From Hypoxylon rubiginosum (lineage: Eukaryota > Ascomycota > Sordariomycetes > Xylariales > Hypoxylaceae), in the NCBI GenBank assembly GCA_902806565.1, contig CADCXA010000025.1, positions 1,922,001-1,986,000 on the forward strand: a DNA stretch of 64,000 bases. The letters are read 5' to 3'. Within the stretch, counting starts at the first letter, position 1, and each line of letters begins with the position of its first letter. The notes under the pieces are model-generated. The model was not told the DNA's origin and searched no databases. It saw only the letters and a program-made list of their open reading frames with translations. A program made the position numbers and the translations under genes. This document shows, one piece after another, positions 1-12,800 of this stretch.

Positions 1-139
1 CAACAAGGTGGTAGAATGCCGATGACGCAACTACGCAGTACGTATGATACGGATCTTTTATTGACCAGCTCCTAGTTTGATAGATGGCATAAATAAGCCC
101 AAATATGTAGGTCCTAAGCACGTAATATCCAAGTAGGTA

Positions 140-2544
140 TCAAGCTTCGGAACTCAACCTCATCGCCGCCAGCTCGCCCGTCCATCCGGAGTCTGCGCCG
201 CCGAGCTGCTTAATAGGCGCCTCGACAGCGATAGGCGCCCACACGAACGACTGCCCATTGACGCCCAGGATCGCCAAGAACTCTTCCTCGGTAGCCGCCG
301 TGCTGCCTACCTCCGGCAGCGGCTCGTCGAGGCTCGTCTCCTGCACACTGGCGAAGGTCTGGTTGCCGCGGCCGACGAGGCTTAGGTGAACCCACTGTCC
401 CACGGGAATCGTCGAGTTTAGTCTGTAGTAGTTGCCGGACGCGAACAGGCTGAGGTTCGGCGTCAGCATCAGCGACGAGTCGCCCCCGGACAAGAGGACC
501 GCGTCCATGCTCGCCTCGTCTACTTTGAGCTTGAGCGAGAGCGTGTAGTCGCGGCCTTTGGAGGACAGGGGCGTTTCGAAGGTGCAGGACGGGCTGATGC
601 TCAGCGTGGACTCCGGCGTGAGCGGGCAGTCTGTCGCGGCGTCGTACCCGTTGCCCGACCGGTCCGCGACCGCGGCGTCCGTCCAGCTGCCCAGCGCCGC
701 GAAGTGCTCCCTCGTCACCGCGGAGTCGGAGCTGTACTCGAATACGGTCGAGCCCGCGGACGGGATCGCGCGGTCGAGGTTCTGGCCCGGCGTGAAGGGG
801 AGCAGGGCGGAGAAGGCCGGGGCGAACTCGGCGGACGAGAGGTCGCCGCCCCACTGCTTGTCGCCGAGCGCCGGGATGCCGTCCTTCCAGGCGTAGTAGG
901 CCTCGGAGTAGACGGTCGCGTTGGCGCCGTAGTCGTTCCACAGGGGCGTCACGGCGCCGAGGACGAAGGCGTTGGATCTCTCGGGGTTGTTGGCGGCTAC
1001 GTGCGTGTCGAAGACGTGGGGCTGCCAGATGCCGCCGGTGGCCGGGTCGCCGTTGAAGGTGCGCGCCACGTTGACAACCTGCGGGTAGCTGCCGGACCAC
1101 TTGTTGACCGTGTAGAAGGTGTCGTCGGAGTTGAGGACGGAGTAGTTGTTCAGGATGTAGTCGTGGTACGGGTCGTCCTCGAAGAACTCCCAGTGCTGGA
1201 TCGACACGTTGCGGTCGACGTTGTCGTACTCGGGCTTCGGGGGGAACGTGCCCCAGATCCGAATGGCCTTTCCGGATTCCCGGTATATGTAGCCTGACAT
1301 CTCGTTGACAAACCGGTTGTACTCGTTGGGGTCGCCGGTGTACTCATCTGCGCCGATGTGGACGGTCTTGGACTGGAACCAGGGGAGAAATGTGCTCCAG
1401 ATCGTTTTCATAGTAGGTATCGTGTCAGGATACGTGATGTTTAACTGCGACAGATCAGTGCTCAGTGCTAGCTCTGGTTTCCATTGCACTATCGCTAGCG
1501 AGTGTCCCGGGGCTTCGATTTCCGGGATAATGGTTACGCCTCGAGAAACACAAGCGGACTGCATCTCTTCAAACTGATCCTTGGTGTAAGACTCGTTCTT
1601 ATTTTTAGCCAACCCAGCTAGATCCTCGGAGTCAGACCATAGACGAAACCAAGCCCCTAGCTGCAGAGACCGCTCTCTCGAGTAAAGGTTGACATTGTTG
1701 TATAAATTATCACTTAGATGCAGCTGAAATATGTTCTGCTTGAAAAAGCTCATATACGAGCATAATTCGATAATGAACTGTTTTCCCCATCTTGTTAGTT
1801 CTAGTGATTCAATCGCCTCCTTATTTCTGGCTCACGATCCACGGAGCAAGGCGTATAGTAGTTAGGTGTATTACAGCCTCGTTACTCATCTCCTTAATCA
1901 ATCGGCGTCTGCTCGAATACGTACCTCTGGTGGATAATAATGCCGAGCTCCGTCAAGCATCATTCCTCGATTCCGCCACCCGGGAGCATCGTCTCCCTCT
2001 CCATATGGCAACGAGGAATCCGAAAGGACCGCCTGTTGCAAGACAGTCCGCGTTCCCCACCACACACCCAGAGGGCTGGCCCCAGATATGACGATTCCTG
2101 AAGAATTGACTGAGAGGGTATACCCTTCAGCAGTTTGGGCACCGGCCACATCAACATACTTACTTGGATCCCCTAGAGTGAGATATATGGAGTCTGGTGA
2201 GGCTCCATTGCCGTTAGAGACACTGAGATCGAGGCCTAGAGTGCTACTGAGGTCGGCCGCAAAGGTTTTGGCAAAATCTTGGAGACTTGGTGGAATAAGA
2301 GTTTCGCCTGTCTCATCACGACTCTCGGCAAATTTCGAGTCTACCACTAGCGCCTTTAGGGACGTGACAGAGTAGACTCCATCGCCGGACGCAGTAAATG
2401 GAACTACAGGTATTCCCACGAGCCGTGAGGTTACGAGAGCCACTTTAGCAAGGTTAGTCTATAAGTCGGCTCAAGTGATTAGAGGATCAACGAACCATTA
2501 GACAAAGCGGCCAGCCACACATAAGTTGTATGAAGAACCACCAT
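140..2544 (-). CDS. Secreted GH20 beta-N-acetylhexosaminidase-like glycosidase
   Basis: Likely removes terminal N-acetylhexosamine residues from chitin-type or glycan substrates outside the cell. Three exons proposed: 2496-2544, 1925-2442 and 140-1777, giving 734 residues. The second intron (1778-1924) is well supported because it joins PPE to FIIELCSYMSFFKQN, the usual continuation in GH20. The catalytic Asp-Glu pair lies in HIGADE at about residues 333-334, and the N-terminal GH20b-type region ends with GRHYYPPE-like spacing (here GARHYYPPE). Residues after about 540 look like a LamG/concanavalin-type beta-sandwich. The first exon supplies a hydrophobic start (MVVLHTTYVWLAALSN) fitting a signal peptide, but its intron uses an unusual GTTCGT donor, so the N-terminus is tentative. 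The 3' half is much more G+C-rich than the 5' half. Substrate is not determined; family assignment is firm. Confidence 0.85.
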
Positions 2545-3443
2545 TATCACGTTGGCCAATCCACACTAGTAGAGTCTCTCTAAATTGTAAATTGACGAAA
2601 GCTAGTAGACATTGTATGTAAAATGAGAAGACGAGATCTACCCAGATGGGCCCGGGAGGACGGTAGGCTCCTCATTATATACATGATTCACATCTGCAGC
2701 ATGGCATGCAGGGAAATCTACTGCCACAGCCGTCACCGTCTTGGCCATCTTGGAGGACGGACGAATCATTTTGCCTTGTTAGCTTGTCGAAGCCACCCCG
2801 ACAGCCCCGACTGAACGATGGCTTGAAGTTTTATGTAACCTTGGAGCGGGGCTGATAAGGACCGTAGAGAGTGTTGATGTCTTGAGCATACATATTGTTG
2901 CATATTGTCAAGCTGTGGAGGAGGTATCCCGGTAGGGTAGCAATGAAAAAGCTCTATCTTTTACCCAACCTTGCTTGGGCATGGAGTTGGGAATTCGTTC
3001 CGGGAAATAGATGTACACAACAATAAAGTGACCTACCGAAAGTGGTAGCTAAACTAGCCTAGCTACTAGCTACAATGTGACGTGACGTCGGGAAGAGCTT
3101 GTGAACGGATAAAGCGTTGTGGCGTCGTGGCGTTGGCGTTATGCCCTAATTTTTACGATAAGATAAGATCTTCCAGACAGTAAATTCTTAGTGGGTTGGC
3201 GGGGTCTTGCTACCAAAGCTAAATGATTTCACCACCTTGAACTATTGGACTGGAAACCATTCTAAACACACATAAGGTCAAAAGGTCAAAAGGTCGAAAG
3301 GTCGTGACGAATATCCTTACGTCTGCTCTCAACACCTCTATACACAAATTCGACCACTCAATAGATATTCAACCAAAAGCAGTTTCGAACGAAAGATCCC
3401 AACCCACTCGCGAACCTCGTCATCCTCTAGCAAATACTCCATC
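2545..3443. other. Intergenic region between GH20 gene and RIO1
   Basis: Shared divergent upstream region of the GH20 gene (minus) and RIO1 (plus), about 0.9 kb. The only structure I see is a tandem AAGGTC-type repeat close to RIO1 (3274-3303). Short open frames here have no recognisable protein character. Confidence 0.6.
3274..3303 (+). repeat. Four tandem AAGGTC units upstream of RIO1
   Basis: Four copies of AAGGTC, spaced by two bases (AA or GA), end about 140 bp before the RIO1 start codon. The arrangement could be a binding-site array in the promoter or 5' leader; no factor is assigned. Confidence 0.6.
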
Positions 3444-5145
3444 ATGGAGACCAACGCCTCTACGGTGGCAACCTCCGGGCCGCTGTCACAACCAGTAGGC
3501 CAAGAAGCACCTCGAGATTCGGTCAATGCCATACCAGAAGGCTCAGAAGCAGCCGAACATGACGATAGCGATTTAGACTCCGTTTTTGACGAGCTCGATG
3601 ATAACCTCGACGATCATGACCTAGAAGGAGGAGCAGACATCTCAAGAAATTACAACCGACAAAGACCATTACACTCCAACCAGCAGAAACCTGCCGCCAA
3701 TACCTTTGCTAGTGTAGACGATCAGATGGCCGCTCTCTCGAAACATGCTGGCAAGATTCGATTAGACGATGTCAAAGAAAACCAAGATCGAGAGAAAGAC
3801 AAGGCCGACAGGGCTACAAGCGAGCAGGTCCTCGATCAACGAACACGCATGATCCTCTACCAGATGATAAATCGGGGTGTAGTCAGCGAGATACACGGAG
3901 CCATCAGTACAGGAAAGGAGGCCAACGTCTACGGCGCTGTCTCGTATCCCGACATCAACGGGCCGCCGGTTCAACGAGCTGTCAAAGTCTACAAGACGGC
4001 CATTCTAAGCTTCAAGGACCGCGAGAGATACATTACTGGCGAGCATCGGTTCAAGTCCGGCGCGGACAAAGGCAACAGTCGGAAGATGGTCAAGTTATGG
4101 GCTGAGAAGGAGTTTCGCAACTTGAGGAGGATTCACTCGGCTGCTATTCCTTGTCCCGAACCAATCCAGCTCAAGCTTCACGTCCTTGTCATGAGCTTCC
4201 TCGGAGATCGAAAAGGATACGCTTATCCGCGGCTGCGAGACGCCACCATTGCGAGAGACGAGGCTAACCAACTGTGGAGTGAGCTTTACATCCAACTCCT
4301 AGGCATCATGAGACGCATGTATCAAATATGCAGACTGGTCCACGCAGATCTAAGCGAGTACAACATTCTGTATAACGACCGGCAATTATACATCATCGAT
4401 GTCTCGCAGAGTGTGGAACACGACCATCCTCGATCGCTGGAGTTTCTGCGAATGGATATCAAGAATACAGGTGATTTCTTCCGTAGGCAAGGTGTTGACA
4501 CATTACCTGATCGGACTGTCTTCGACTTCATCATTCAATCACAGGGTTCTGTGGACGAGCCTGGTCTATCAGAAGCGATTGAGCAGTTGTATTCGTCGAG
4601 GATACCGTCCTCTAACGACGAGACGGCAGCGGCTGAGATTGAAGTCGAGAACGAGGTCTTTCGAAATCAATATATCCCCCAGACTCTAGAGCAAGTCTAC
4701 GATATCGAGAAGGATGCCCAGGCAATTGGCGAGGGTGAAGGCGACAAGTTGGTGTATCGGAATCTGCTTGCAGACCAGGTGGTATCATCGAAGACGGCTG
4801 AAGAACGAAGCTCGGGGGATGAATCAGACGAAGGAGCGGCCCTTGACAGCGATGCTGAAAGCGATGATGACGATGAGAGTAAATTCTTGAAAGGCATTCC
4901 CCGAGGGAAACGTTTCGAAGACAAAGATGAGAAGAAGGTAAGTGATAATTGAATCTAAAGCAGGGCTTCCATCCCCCCCCCCCCCCCTCTCTAACCCCTG
5001 TCTACCCTAAACTACGACCGCATAGACTAACAAAATATAGCAACGTAAACATGCCGCCAAGGAAGCAAAGGCGGAGAAGCGAAAGGACAAGATGCCGAAG
5101 CACCTCAAGAAGCGCCTAGTAGCTACGACGTCTAGAAAGAAGTAG
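3444..5145 (+). CDS. rio1: RIO1-type atypical serine/threonine kinase
   Basis: RIO1 acts in late cytoplasmic maturation of the 40S ribosomal subunit. Two exons, 3444-4937 and 5041-5145, give 532 residues. The intron has a GTAAGT donor and TAG acceptor in phase 0. RIO1 hallmarks are visible: the flexible P-loop STGKEANVYGA, the ATP-contacting lysine in AVKVYKT, the RIO1 stretch SFKDRERYI.GEHRF, the catalytic loop HADLSEYNIL and the metal-binding IIDVSQSVEHDHP. The N-terminus is acidic and low-complexity. The C-terminus is a Ser/Asp-rich acidic tract followed, in exon 2, by a strongly basic Lys-rich tail (KHLKKR), as in fungal RIO1. Without exon 2 the basic tail is lost and the frame stops soon after the donor. 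Confidence 0.95.
4973..4987 (+). repeat. C15 homopolymer inside the RIO1 intron
   Basis: Fifteen consecutive C residues within the 103-nt intron (4938-5040), followed by a short C/T-rich stretch. The length may be an assembly estimate, since long homopolymers are error-prone. Confidence 0.8.
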
Positions 5146-6319
5146 TTTCGGGACTAGAATGAAATGAATTCTCTCCCGATTCCCTATATGCGCATAAAAG
5201 TGGACGGTTTATATCCAACGTTACACGTGATATGTAGCATCCCAATCCGTCTCGACTCCCGGCAAATGGTTAGCCTCATCGGATCAAGGTGGGAAGGGTT
5301 CTGTGTATAGCTCACGAATCTTGTAAGTCCTTTAGTTCCCTTTTCTTTCCTTTTCTTTTCCTTTTCCCCAAATCACTTGGCAATCAAATGACGAAACCTT
5401 ACGACGCATCGCTTGATCCGGGCTTCTGTGTTTTTCTCCCAATTCCCTGGCAATAACCGTGGCTCGAGTTCTTGCTAGAATGCGTCCTGAGCCGACCCCG
5501 TATGGGTTCGATGCTGATCAAAGAGAGCCCCGATGATTGCTATCGTGACTTGTGTTTTTATTTGTTACTTGACAACTTGGATCTCCTTTCCCTGATAGGA
5601 GACTCCCTGTCTCAATTAATACGAGTCTAATGGTGAAATTTAGACCCTCTCGACTGTAATTATCTCAGTGAGGTTGAGTGATTACCTCAATATTCTCGAC
5701 TGCGTACAAGGACGCGTACAAGGACGCAACTATAACGAATGGCATTCTACATTACGTCTACATCAATGGTGGCGGTATATACTGAAACTCTTATAAGTTT
5801 TCAGGAAATAGATGCCTAGCTGGCTATTATAACGATGCATGTGTTCATGATATATGTATAAGCTGCTATCACTAACGAAATGGCAAGCGCTCCAACTATA
5901 TAGGTATCTGTTTTAATACAAAAACCAAAGGGTATGTATGGTATGAAGACAAGCGATCGTGAACGTACGGCCTCCCACAAAAAAAGAAAAAGAAAGAAAA
6001 ATTCGCGATGCAGACCTCTAATTTCAAGCGCCTCCCCATTTTCTATGCTGTGACTCGGTCTTCCGCCCCGCCTCCGACTTATGTCAGCCAAGGTAGCGAT
6101 ATCTTCGTTCCCGATGTCGTGCGGTAGCGGGCTCGGCCTGTTCTGTAGACGACACCTAGGTAGGTGCTTGCTGTTGTGGTATATGTTTTGAAACGCCCCT
6201 GATCCACCATCCTACTCCAAATTCGACTTTGGCCATCCCAAGAACCCTCCTTTTTAAATACCGCATCCCTCCTCTCCTATCCGCCTCGTAACCCTAGATC
6301 CCTTACCTTGCCTCTCCCC
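5146..6319. other. Intergenic region between convergent RIO1 and NLR-like gene
   Basis: About 1.2 kb between two convergent gene ends. It is moderately A+T-rich and contains C/T-rich runs near 5335-5370 and a minus-strand open frame at 5816-6091 with no protein character. I see no gene. Confidence 0.6.
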
Positions 6320-9300
6320 TCACCTCGCGATGCCGACGCTCCCCCTCCTACCCATCAGTATCTCCATCTCGACGAGCTCGACGGCGTACTCGGGCTCGCC
6401 CTCGAGCGTCTCGCGTATCAGGTCGACGGCGGCCACGGTGGCCGTCGACAGGTTCTCCGACGTGCCGGTCGTCACCTGGATCTCCGTCTGCGGGTCGGCG
6501 CCGTGCTGCAGCAGCGCCTTGACGGCCGCCACCCACCGCGCCCGGTTCTCCATCAGCCGCGTGCTCGACGACGTCTCGAGCAGGTGCGTCATGGTCACGC
6601 TGCCGCGCGAGAAGTAGTGCCGCCCGGCCTTGAGCGCCTTGGCGAACACCTTCTCGTCGTCGCGCGGGCTCGCGCCCGCGCCGAAGAGCACGTCCAGCAG
6701 CCGCGAGTCCGGCATGTCGTGGTGGAAGTCGGCGTAGTCGCCGCTGAGGCCCGCGCACGCGCTGAACCCCTCGGCCTTGGGGCTGACGACGTAGGGCAGG
6801 AGCTCCTGCGCCTTCTTCTTCCGGTCTTCCCCGTCGCCGCCGCCGATCTGGCCCAGCTTCGCCGCCGTGTACCGCACCAGGTTGGCCTGGACGGCGAGCG
6901 ACAGGAAGTCCCGGCGCTTGGGCGGCTTGCCGGCGTCCATGGGCTCGAAGCTCGCCCAGTGCTTCCGGCAGTAGCTCGGCAGCCGCACCTCGTACCAGTC
7001 GGGGTCCTCGTGCAGGGGCTTGTGCCGCTGCAGGGCGGCGACCCAGGCGCGCTGGCACGTGGCGTCGAGCTCGTCCAGGAGCTCGCAGTACCTCGGCAGG
7101 TCGGCCACCGTGCCGTCGATCCGCTCGGCGTACCGGAGCGCGTTGGCGACCAGCAGCCAGGCGTCGGGGCGGAAGCGCCAGTGCGGCCAGGCGAGGACGG
7201 GCGGGCGCAGGACCTCGAAGGCCTTGATGTGCCGCGCGCACCCGCTCAGCAGCGAGAAGTCGAGCTCGATGTCGTTCTCGGGGCTGCACCCGGGGAGCCG
7301 CTGCCAGATGTCGGCGCGGCGCACCCACTCCTTGGCCGTCTGGTGCACGAAGACGACGCGCTGGCCCGTCTCGGTCGAGTTGGAGTTGGAGCTCGAGGAC
7401 GGCCCCGTCTCGGCGACGAGGAGACCCGCGCAGCAGACGTACAGACGGCTCTGCGTGCGGTCGGACAGGCGCTGGACGGAGGCGATGTCGAAAGGGTGCG
7501 CGTTGTCGTAGGTGATCCTAAGCTCATTCGTTGTAGGGGTTAAATATCCTTCTTCCGCGAACGCAAGCGTGATCAGGCTAGGCGGCTGCTGCGCCTTGAG
7601 GACGAGATGGAAGATCCTGGACGCGCTCCGCTGGTGGTCGGTGCCAAGGTTTTCTAGCATCCGCATATATAGACCTTCTGGTCCCCCCAGCAGTGTTGGT
7701 AGAGAATCTAAAGTGCTTCTCAGTGTACGGAGACTGCAACCGACCACCATGTCGATCGCCAACCTAGCCCAGAGTATATCACCGTGGCTCTTCTGGGCTA
7801 CTTCCTTGCATAGATTTTTAGTATCGGGCAATCCCGGTGCTTCATCTTCGAGTCGCCCCGCGACATATTGCGCAATTGACCGTTCGGTGTGCTCCTGAAG
7901 TCTGATCCTCGGGAAATCGGCAAAGGCCTCCTCAAACACGGGGAGCTCGCGCGAAGTGACGACGAATTTCGCGGTATCCTTGTTCGCCATGCTGCTGACC
8001 AGTTTCGACATCTCGATGTGCGAATCCGACGCCCACTTACTCTGGCCCCAGGACTCGTCGCCGGTGTCCCTCTCGTAAGTAATGTCGAGCTGATTAGGCT
8101 CGTAGTGGTCCTTTCGCTCCATGATGCGATACTCGTCGAGTCCGTCCATGAAAACAAAGAGCCGCAGAGTCTCGGACATGTGGGCGAAGAGGGAATAGAA
8201 ACCCTGGTTCAGATTGTTGATGCTCGTGAATAGAACAGGCGGCGGCCAAGGACCGTCGAAGAAACTAGGGAAGGCAACCTTGATGAGGTCCCTTCTCGCC
8301 GAGAGGATTTGGTACATCACGCTGCGTAGAAAACCCTCGTATGACTTTTGTATTCGATTGCCCCCTTCGAACATAAAGAAACAAGCCATATGCAAGTCTC
8401 CTTCACTCGCCCACCCCTCGAGTACTTGTTGCTTCATTTTCTCGGAATGATAGATGTGCTTCATAAGCGTCGACTTGCCGGACCCGGCATTACCACTGAT
8501 CCACTACGATTCCTAGTTGTTAATGATTGCTCTTATATGCACTTTGCAACATGACAACGAGCAACAGCTAGAGGCCATCCAGGGAAGAAGCACAGATAGT
8601 AATGAACGACTTGGGGGTTACTCACCAGGACAGGGTCCTTCGATTTGAGAAATTTAGGAAAGGGGGATTGGCTTGGTGATAAAAGCCAATCGCAAGTTTG
8701 ACCATAAGCTGGGTCTATCCGGGATTCGCGCTCTGTCATGGTGTCATAATACAGAGCATTTAGAATTTCTAGATTTCAATTGTCAGCAAAGACAGGAGCG
8801 CGACTGGAAACACTGAGGAGGCAATGTTACCTTGATTTCGGGGCTCCCGAGCTTCTGCTTCCGCGGGCGTCGGGCCCGATGATGCTTTGGTGATATACGA
8901 AACCATCTGCGAATAGCCCGGCTCGTCTTTGCTTTTAAACCGTGCAAGGTCTTGATGGCTCGCAGCCATGTCGTGCCTTGCTACGTTGAAGCCATCGTAA
9001 GCTGCCGAATCCCTCGGAACCATCGTCTGCATCGTCCCGCCTTTTCCCAGTTCCATTCCGTTAACATCCTTCGCTAGCTCGGCCGAGACCGTTATCGTCG
9101 ATGGCAGCTTTTCTCTAACGCATACCACTCGGATGTCTCTCGAAATCATGAGAAATGTGGCGTGCTGATTCTCAAAGGCCTTCTCGCTGTCCTTTAACGA
9201 CCGCAAGAGTTGAGAACTGGGCGCTGCAGGCGATAGGAGCGCTGTGACGGTGAGACATTCGCTGAGTGACCGTTTTCCGCTCCTTACGTGCGGTGTACCC

Positions 9301-9860
9301 AAAAAGATGCATCCGATGGTTCGCGGGTACACGTTGCCCAGCTCGACATGCGCGCCGTAGATTCGCGACATTGCCGCCGTGTTCAAGGCCTCTTTGATCA
9401 CCAGGCCGCCCAGGCCATGGCCGACGAAGACAATAGGGCGACTTGTCCCGCTACGGATGCGTGCGATATCCGCTAGAAGGCTCTCCGCCTGCTCGGAAAA
9501 AGTGCCGTTGCCGCCCAGGACACCGACCCAACCCCATGCGATGATCCTGACGTTCGAGATATCCTGCCCGAGGAGATCGCGAGGGTAGCAGATGCCACCC
9601 TTGGTCCAGGTGCCAGAGCGGGAGCCGAATAGTCCGTGGACGAAGACGATATCGATGCCCTCGTCGCCATTTTGAGTCGAGTCGAAGAGGATGAGCGGTC
9701 CTCGGCCGTCTGCGCGCACTAGGAGCTTTTCCCGCGAGTCCAGCGTCGAGCTGCTCGTCCGGCCCACGCGGTCCAGGCGCAAACTGTTGGCCGACGAGGG
9801 CTCCCGCGATCCGCGAGCGGCGCGGGCCAGCCTAGCCAGCGTCTCCTTGATCCTGTTCAT
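6320..9860 (-). CDS. NLR-like protein: alpha/beta-hydrolase, NACHT, degenerate ankyrin tail
   Basis: A fungal NOD-like architecture, in which a NACHT NTPase is thought to switch an N-terminal effector domain during non-self recognition or cell death. Three exons, 8831-9860, 8626-8768 and 6320-8503, give about 1118 residues. The introns are 62 and 122 bp, and both junctions restore family motifs. Residues 1-343 form a SesB/PGAP1-like hydrolase (IVFVHGLFGSRSGTW, GHGLGG at 147-152, FLGTPH, late His). The nucleophile-elbow Ser is replaced by Gly. Exon 2 holds the usual linker around DPAYGQTCDWLL. The P-loop GNAGSGKST is at about 395-403 and the Walker B-like FMDGLDEY at about 511-516. The C-terminal half ends in ankyrin-like scraps (VKALLQHGADP) rather than a regular repeat array. 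G+C rises sharply in the 3' part, beyond about 7505. A regular ligand-sensing repeat domain is not visible. Confidence 0.88.
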
Positions 9861-12800
9861 TATTCTTCATTGGGCGCCTTCCCCGCTCTCTCTCTCAGCA
9901 TGGTCAGAGAGAGAGGGTGAGATTGAGTTGGAGTGATGTCGGAGCAAAATTTGACAGAGGTGGGAGGGAGAGAGAGAAAAACATGGGCTCTTCACAAAAA
10001 CTTTTTGGTGTTTCGAAACCGGTCGGGATATTTCTTCAATTCTGGGCTGCTGGCAGAGATAGACCGCTTTCTTCCTTGCCTACCTAACCTAACGTAGCCC
10101 ACTTACCTTTGGTGCCTGACCTACAGCACTACTGGCGAACCCCTACTAGGGTAGTAGAGGGTAGGCAGAGACGACATACTACATACGTCGACCCGTGCCG
10201 GACAGGAGGGGCTCCACGAACAGCTAACGGAAGCTTGCCGTTGGAGCCGTCGACTAATACTGACTCGCTCGTGGTTGAGAGCAGCCGTGCAAGTACGTGC
10301 CCTTGCGGAGCTGCGAAAAAATACATACATAGGAGTGATACCAACACCGAAAGTGACCAGATCCCTGTTCGCCATCAAGCCTTGTCTCTTTTTCATCTCA
10401 TGAAGAGCGGGCCCCCCTTGGCATTTCCCCCCTTTTGGGCGCCCGGGGCAGGGCGCACATGTGGTCTCTCTCGCACCCGTGTGGTCGCGTAACTTCGCAC
10501 GTACATTCTTTCCCACTCTGCCACTGCATGTCATATTCTACCCGCCAACCGTCATATGTTCACTGCTTACCCGTGCCCGTACCGAAGAAGAGGGAAGCGC
10601 TGAAGATCATTGGTATTAGTGCCTTCGGCTCTTTTCACTACCGACGTGTAATGCAAAATATAAATTATCGGTTTCTTTTCTTTTCTTTTTCTTGTCCAAC
10701 TCAACATAAAACCTCCTTACCTTGGGTACCTAAGATACTGTACTCACCTAGGTACCTAGGTATGATGCATTTACAACACATCATTACTAATTCTCGATCC
10801 CCCCCTGAAATATGTAGTAGCCGCATATGAAAATTAAATACTACTTACCGAATTGCATCATGAAGCAGGGTCCTTTTTTGACGTATCCAGCAAGTTCGTA
10901 CCTGTAACCCTTACCCTGATAGATTACATACCTCCCTTCGGCCACGGCCGGGGATCGTTCCATGGTCGTGGTGAATAATTACTCCGTAACATCGGAATAC
11001 TTCCCTGTATATTCCGTTAGCATCATCACCTGACCACCCTAACTTCTTTGTTTTCAAAGGTGAGATGAGATAACATATTCAGCGATATATTTTCCAACGA
11101 TATACCTGATAGACGCGATAGACGCAACTTCAGGGTTCAACCCCCACGAAGTGACAGTTGACTAAGGTTAGCTGAATATTCTACAGTACAAGACAGTAGC
11201 CCGCGTACTGTATCTCACCTTGTTCCTTGTCCCCACGCGAACTCGTAGAATTGCGGAGTGGACCTCTGGACTGGCTCTAACCTGACTTGCCCCTGTTAGC
11301 AGCCCCGATTATCATCAAACTTTTTCGTCAAGGTTGTTTGCTCCAGTTGGAGGATGGGTGCTACCGGTTGTCGTGAATAGTTGGGCTACAGGCATTGGAC
11401 ATGCCCAGGCAAATCGGGTCCCATATAATTACGAATTCCACATTCCTCAGTCATATTGACGAATCCACACTAGTCGGTCCCTCAAAATCCTATTTCGAAT
11501 GGTCAACTATTACCAGTGAGAGGTATAGGAGGTAGTTAACCAATCAGGCACAATTATCCTCAACTAACATCTATAAACCTGCTTAAACTCACTCTGGATA
11601 ATAGTGCTGCCATTTTAGACATCCTTATACCATACGATACAGGTCGATTCTAGACTAGCCAGCCCGCCAGACCCGTTTGTCTTGGTGTGTTAGTTGGTCT
11701 AGCAAGTTCCATCATAGACCCATTTCCTTCCGTCGTAGGAGCAGTCTAGCTGACCCAGGACCCTGGTGAAGGATGGCATACAGGCAACAGGAGTGGAGGA
11801 GTTTCGCTGCCCTCTTGATAAAAGACGGGACAGTAAGACTAAGCAGCGAATAGTCTAGTGTTGGCAAGTTGATTAACAAACTATCTAGGCATGTGCAGAG
11901 TGGCGCCGCCGTTGGAAATGCATACATTCTCTTGTTCTCTCGCACAACCCGATCAGGCCTACGGTGTGATCTTCTTCGATCATACACATGAAAGGCTTTA
12001 CGCCACTCCCAAATATGACCTAGGAATTATGTGCGATTGCAAGGTATAGGTCACAAGATGCATTCATTTCCAACGATGACATTCTGCTATGTTACATGGA
12101 GTTAGCAGATGGTACTAATAAATCTGCTGGACCGTTGGCTCTTCGCAGACGGCTCTAACTAGTAGACCCTAGTCTAGATAAAATCGACCACGTACACTTA
12201 CACAGTACACTACCAAGGTAGCTAGGTATGCAGTACGATTTCTAGTCTCAACATACTACGCTTAATGTTGCAGCAGCACGTATCAGTACTCCCTTCAACC
12301 CACACCCGAGGTAATGGAAACGGCCCCAATACGACATGCAGCGGGCCGTCCAATATTCTAGCATGCTACTAGACGTCGACGGCAAGTAATAGCTTGCAAC
12401 TATTCCGCGGTTCAATCCGCTAAACTGGCAACCTGAGCCCCGGTCACGAGGGATCCTCTTGCGTATACCTCCTCCGGGCGTCGTCTCGAGATTCACCTGA
12501 CCAAACCTTCGCTCTGTCGAACTTGGTGCGGTAGCACATCATGCTGCCATTCCCGGCCGTCACGCCGCATTAGGTTGTTGTGATAGGTAAGGTCTCTTAC
12601 TTAGAATCGCAAGATTGGCGGTTTTGGGGATCGAGACCTTGTAGCTTATCTTGCTTTTGGGCGGTTGCTATTGCTATTCACACCATCAAGGCTCGCTAGT
12701 GTGTGTCTTAGGCCACGAAGGAGTCGTCCCGACAGAGTGGTTGGACCGTTTGTCGCTCATTTATAGGCGAAGGGAGGCCCGAAAACAAGCCAAACATGTC

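Noticed and set aside
6308..7543. Plus-strand open frame of about 411 codons opposite the NLR-like gene
   Set aside because: It lies over the G+C-rich 3' part of the NLR gene and is Arg/Leu/Val/Ala repetitive in composition, as expected of an antisense shadow; no domain.
10109..10534. Overlapping frames on both strands upstream of the NLR-like gene
   Set aside because: No protein features on either strand; chance open frames in promoter DNA.
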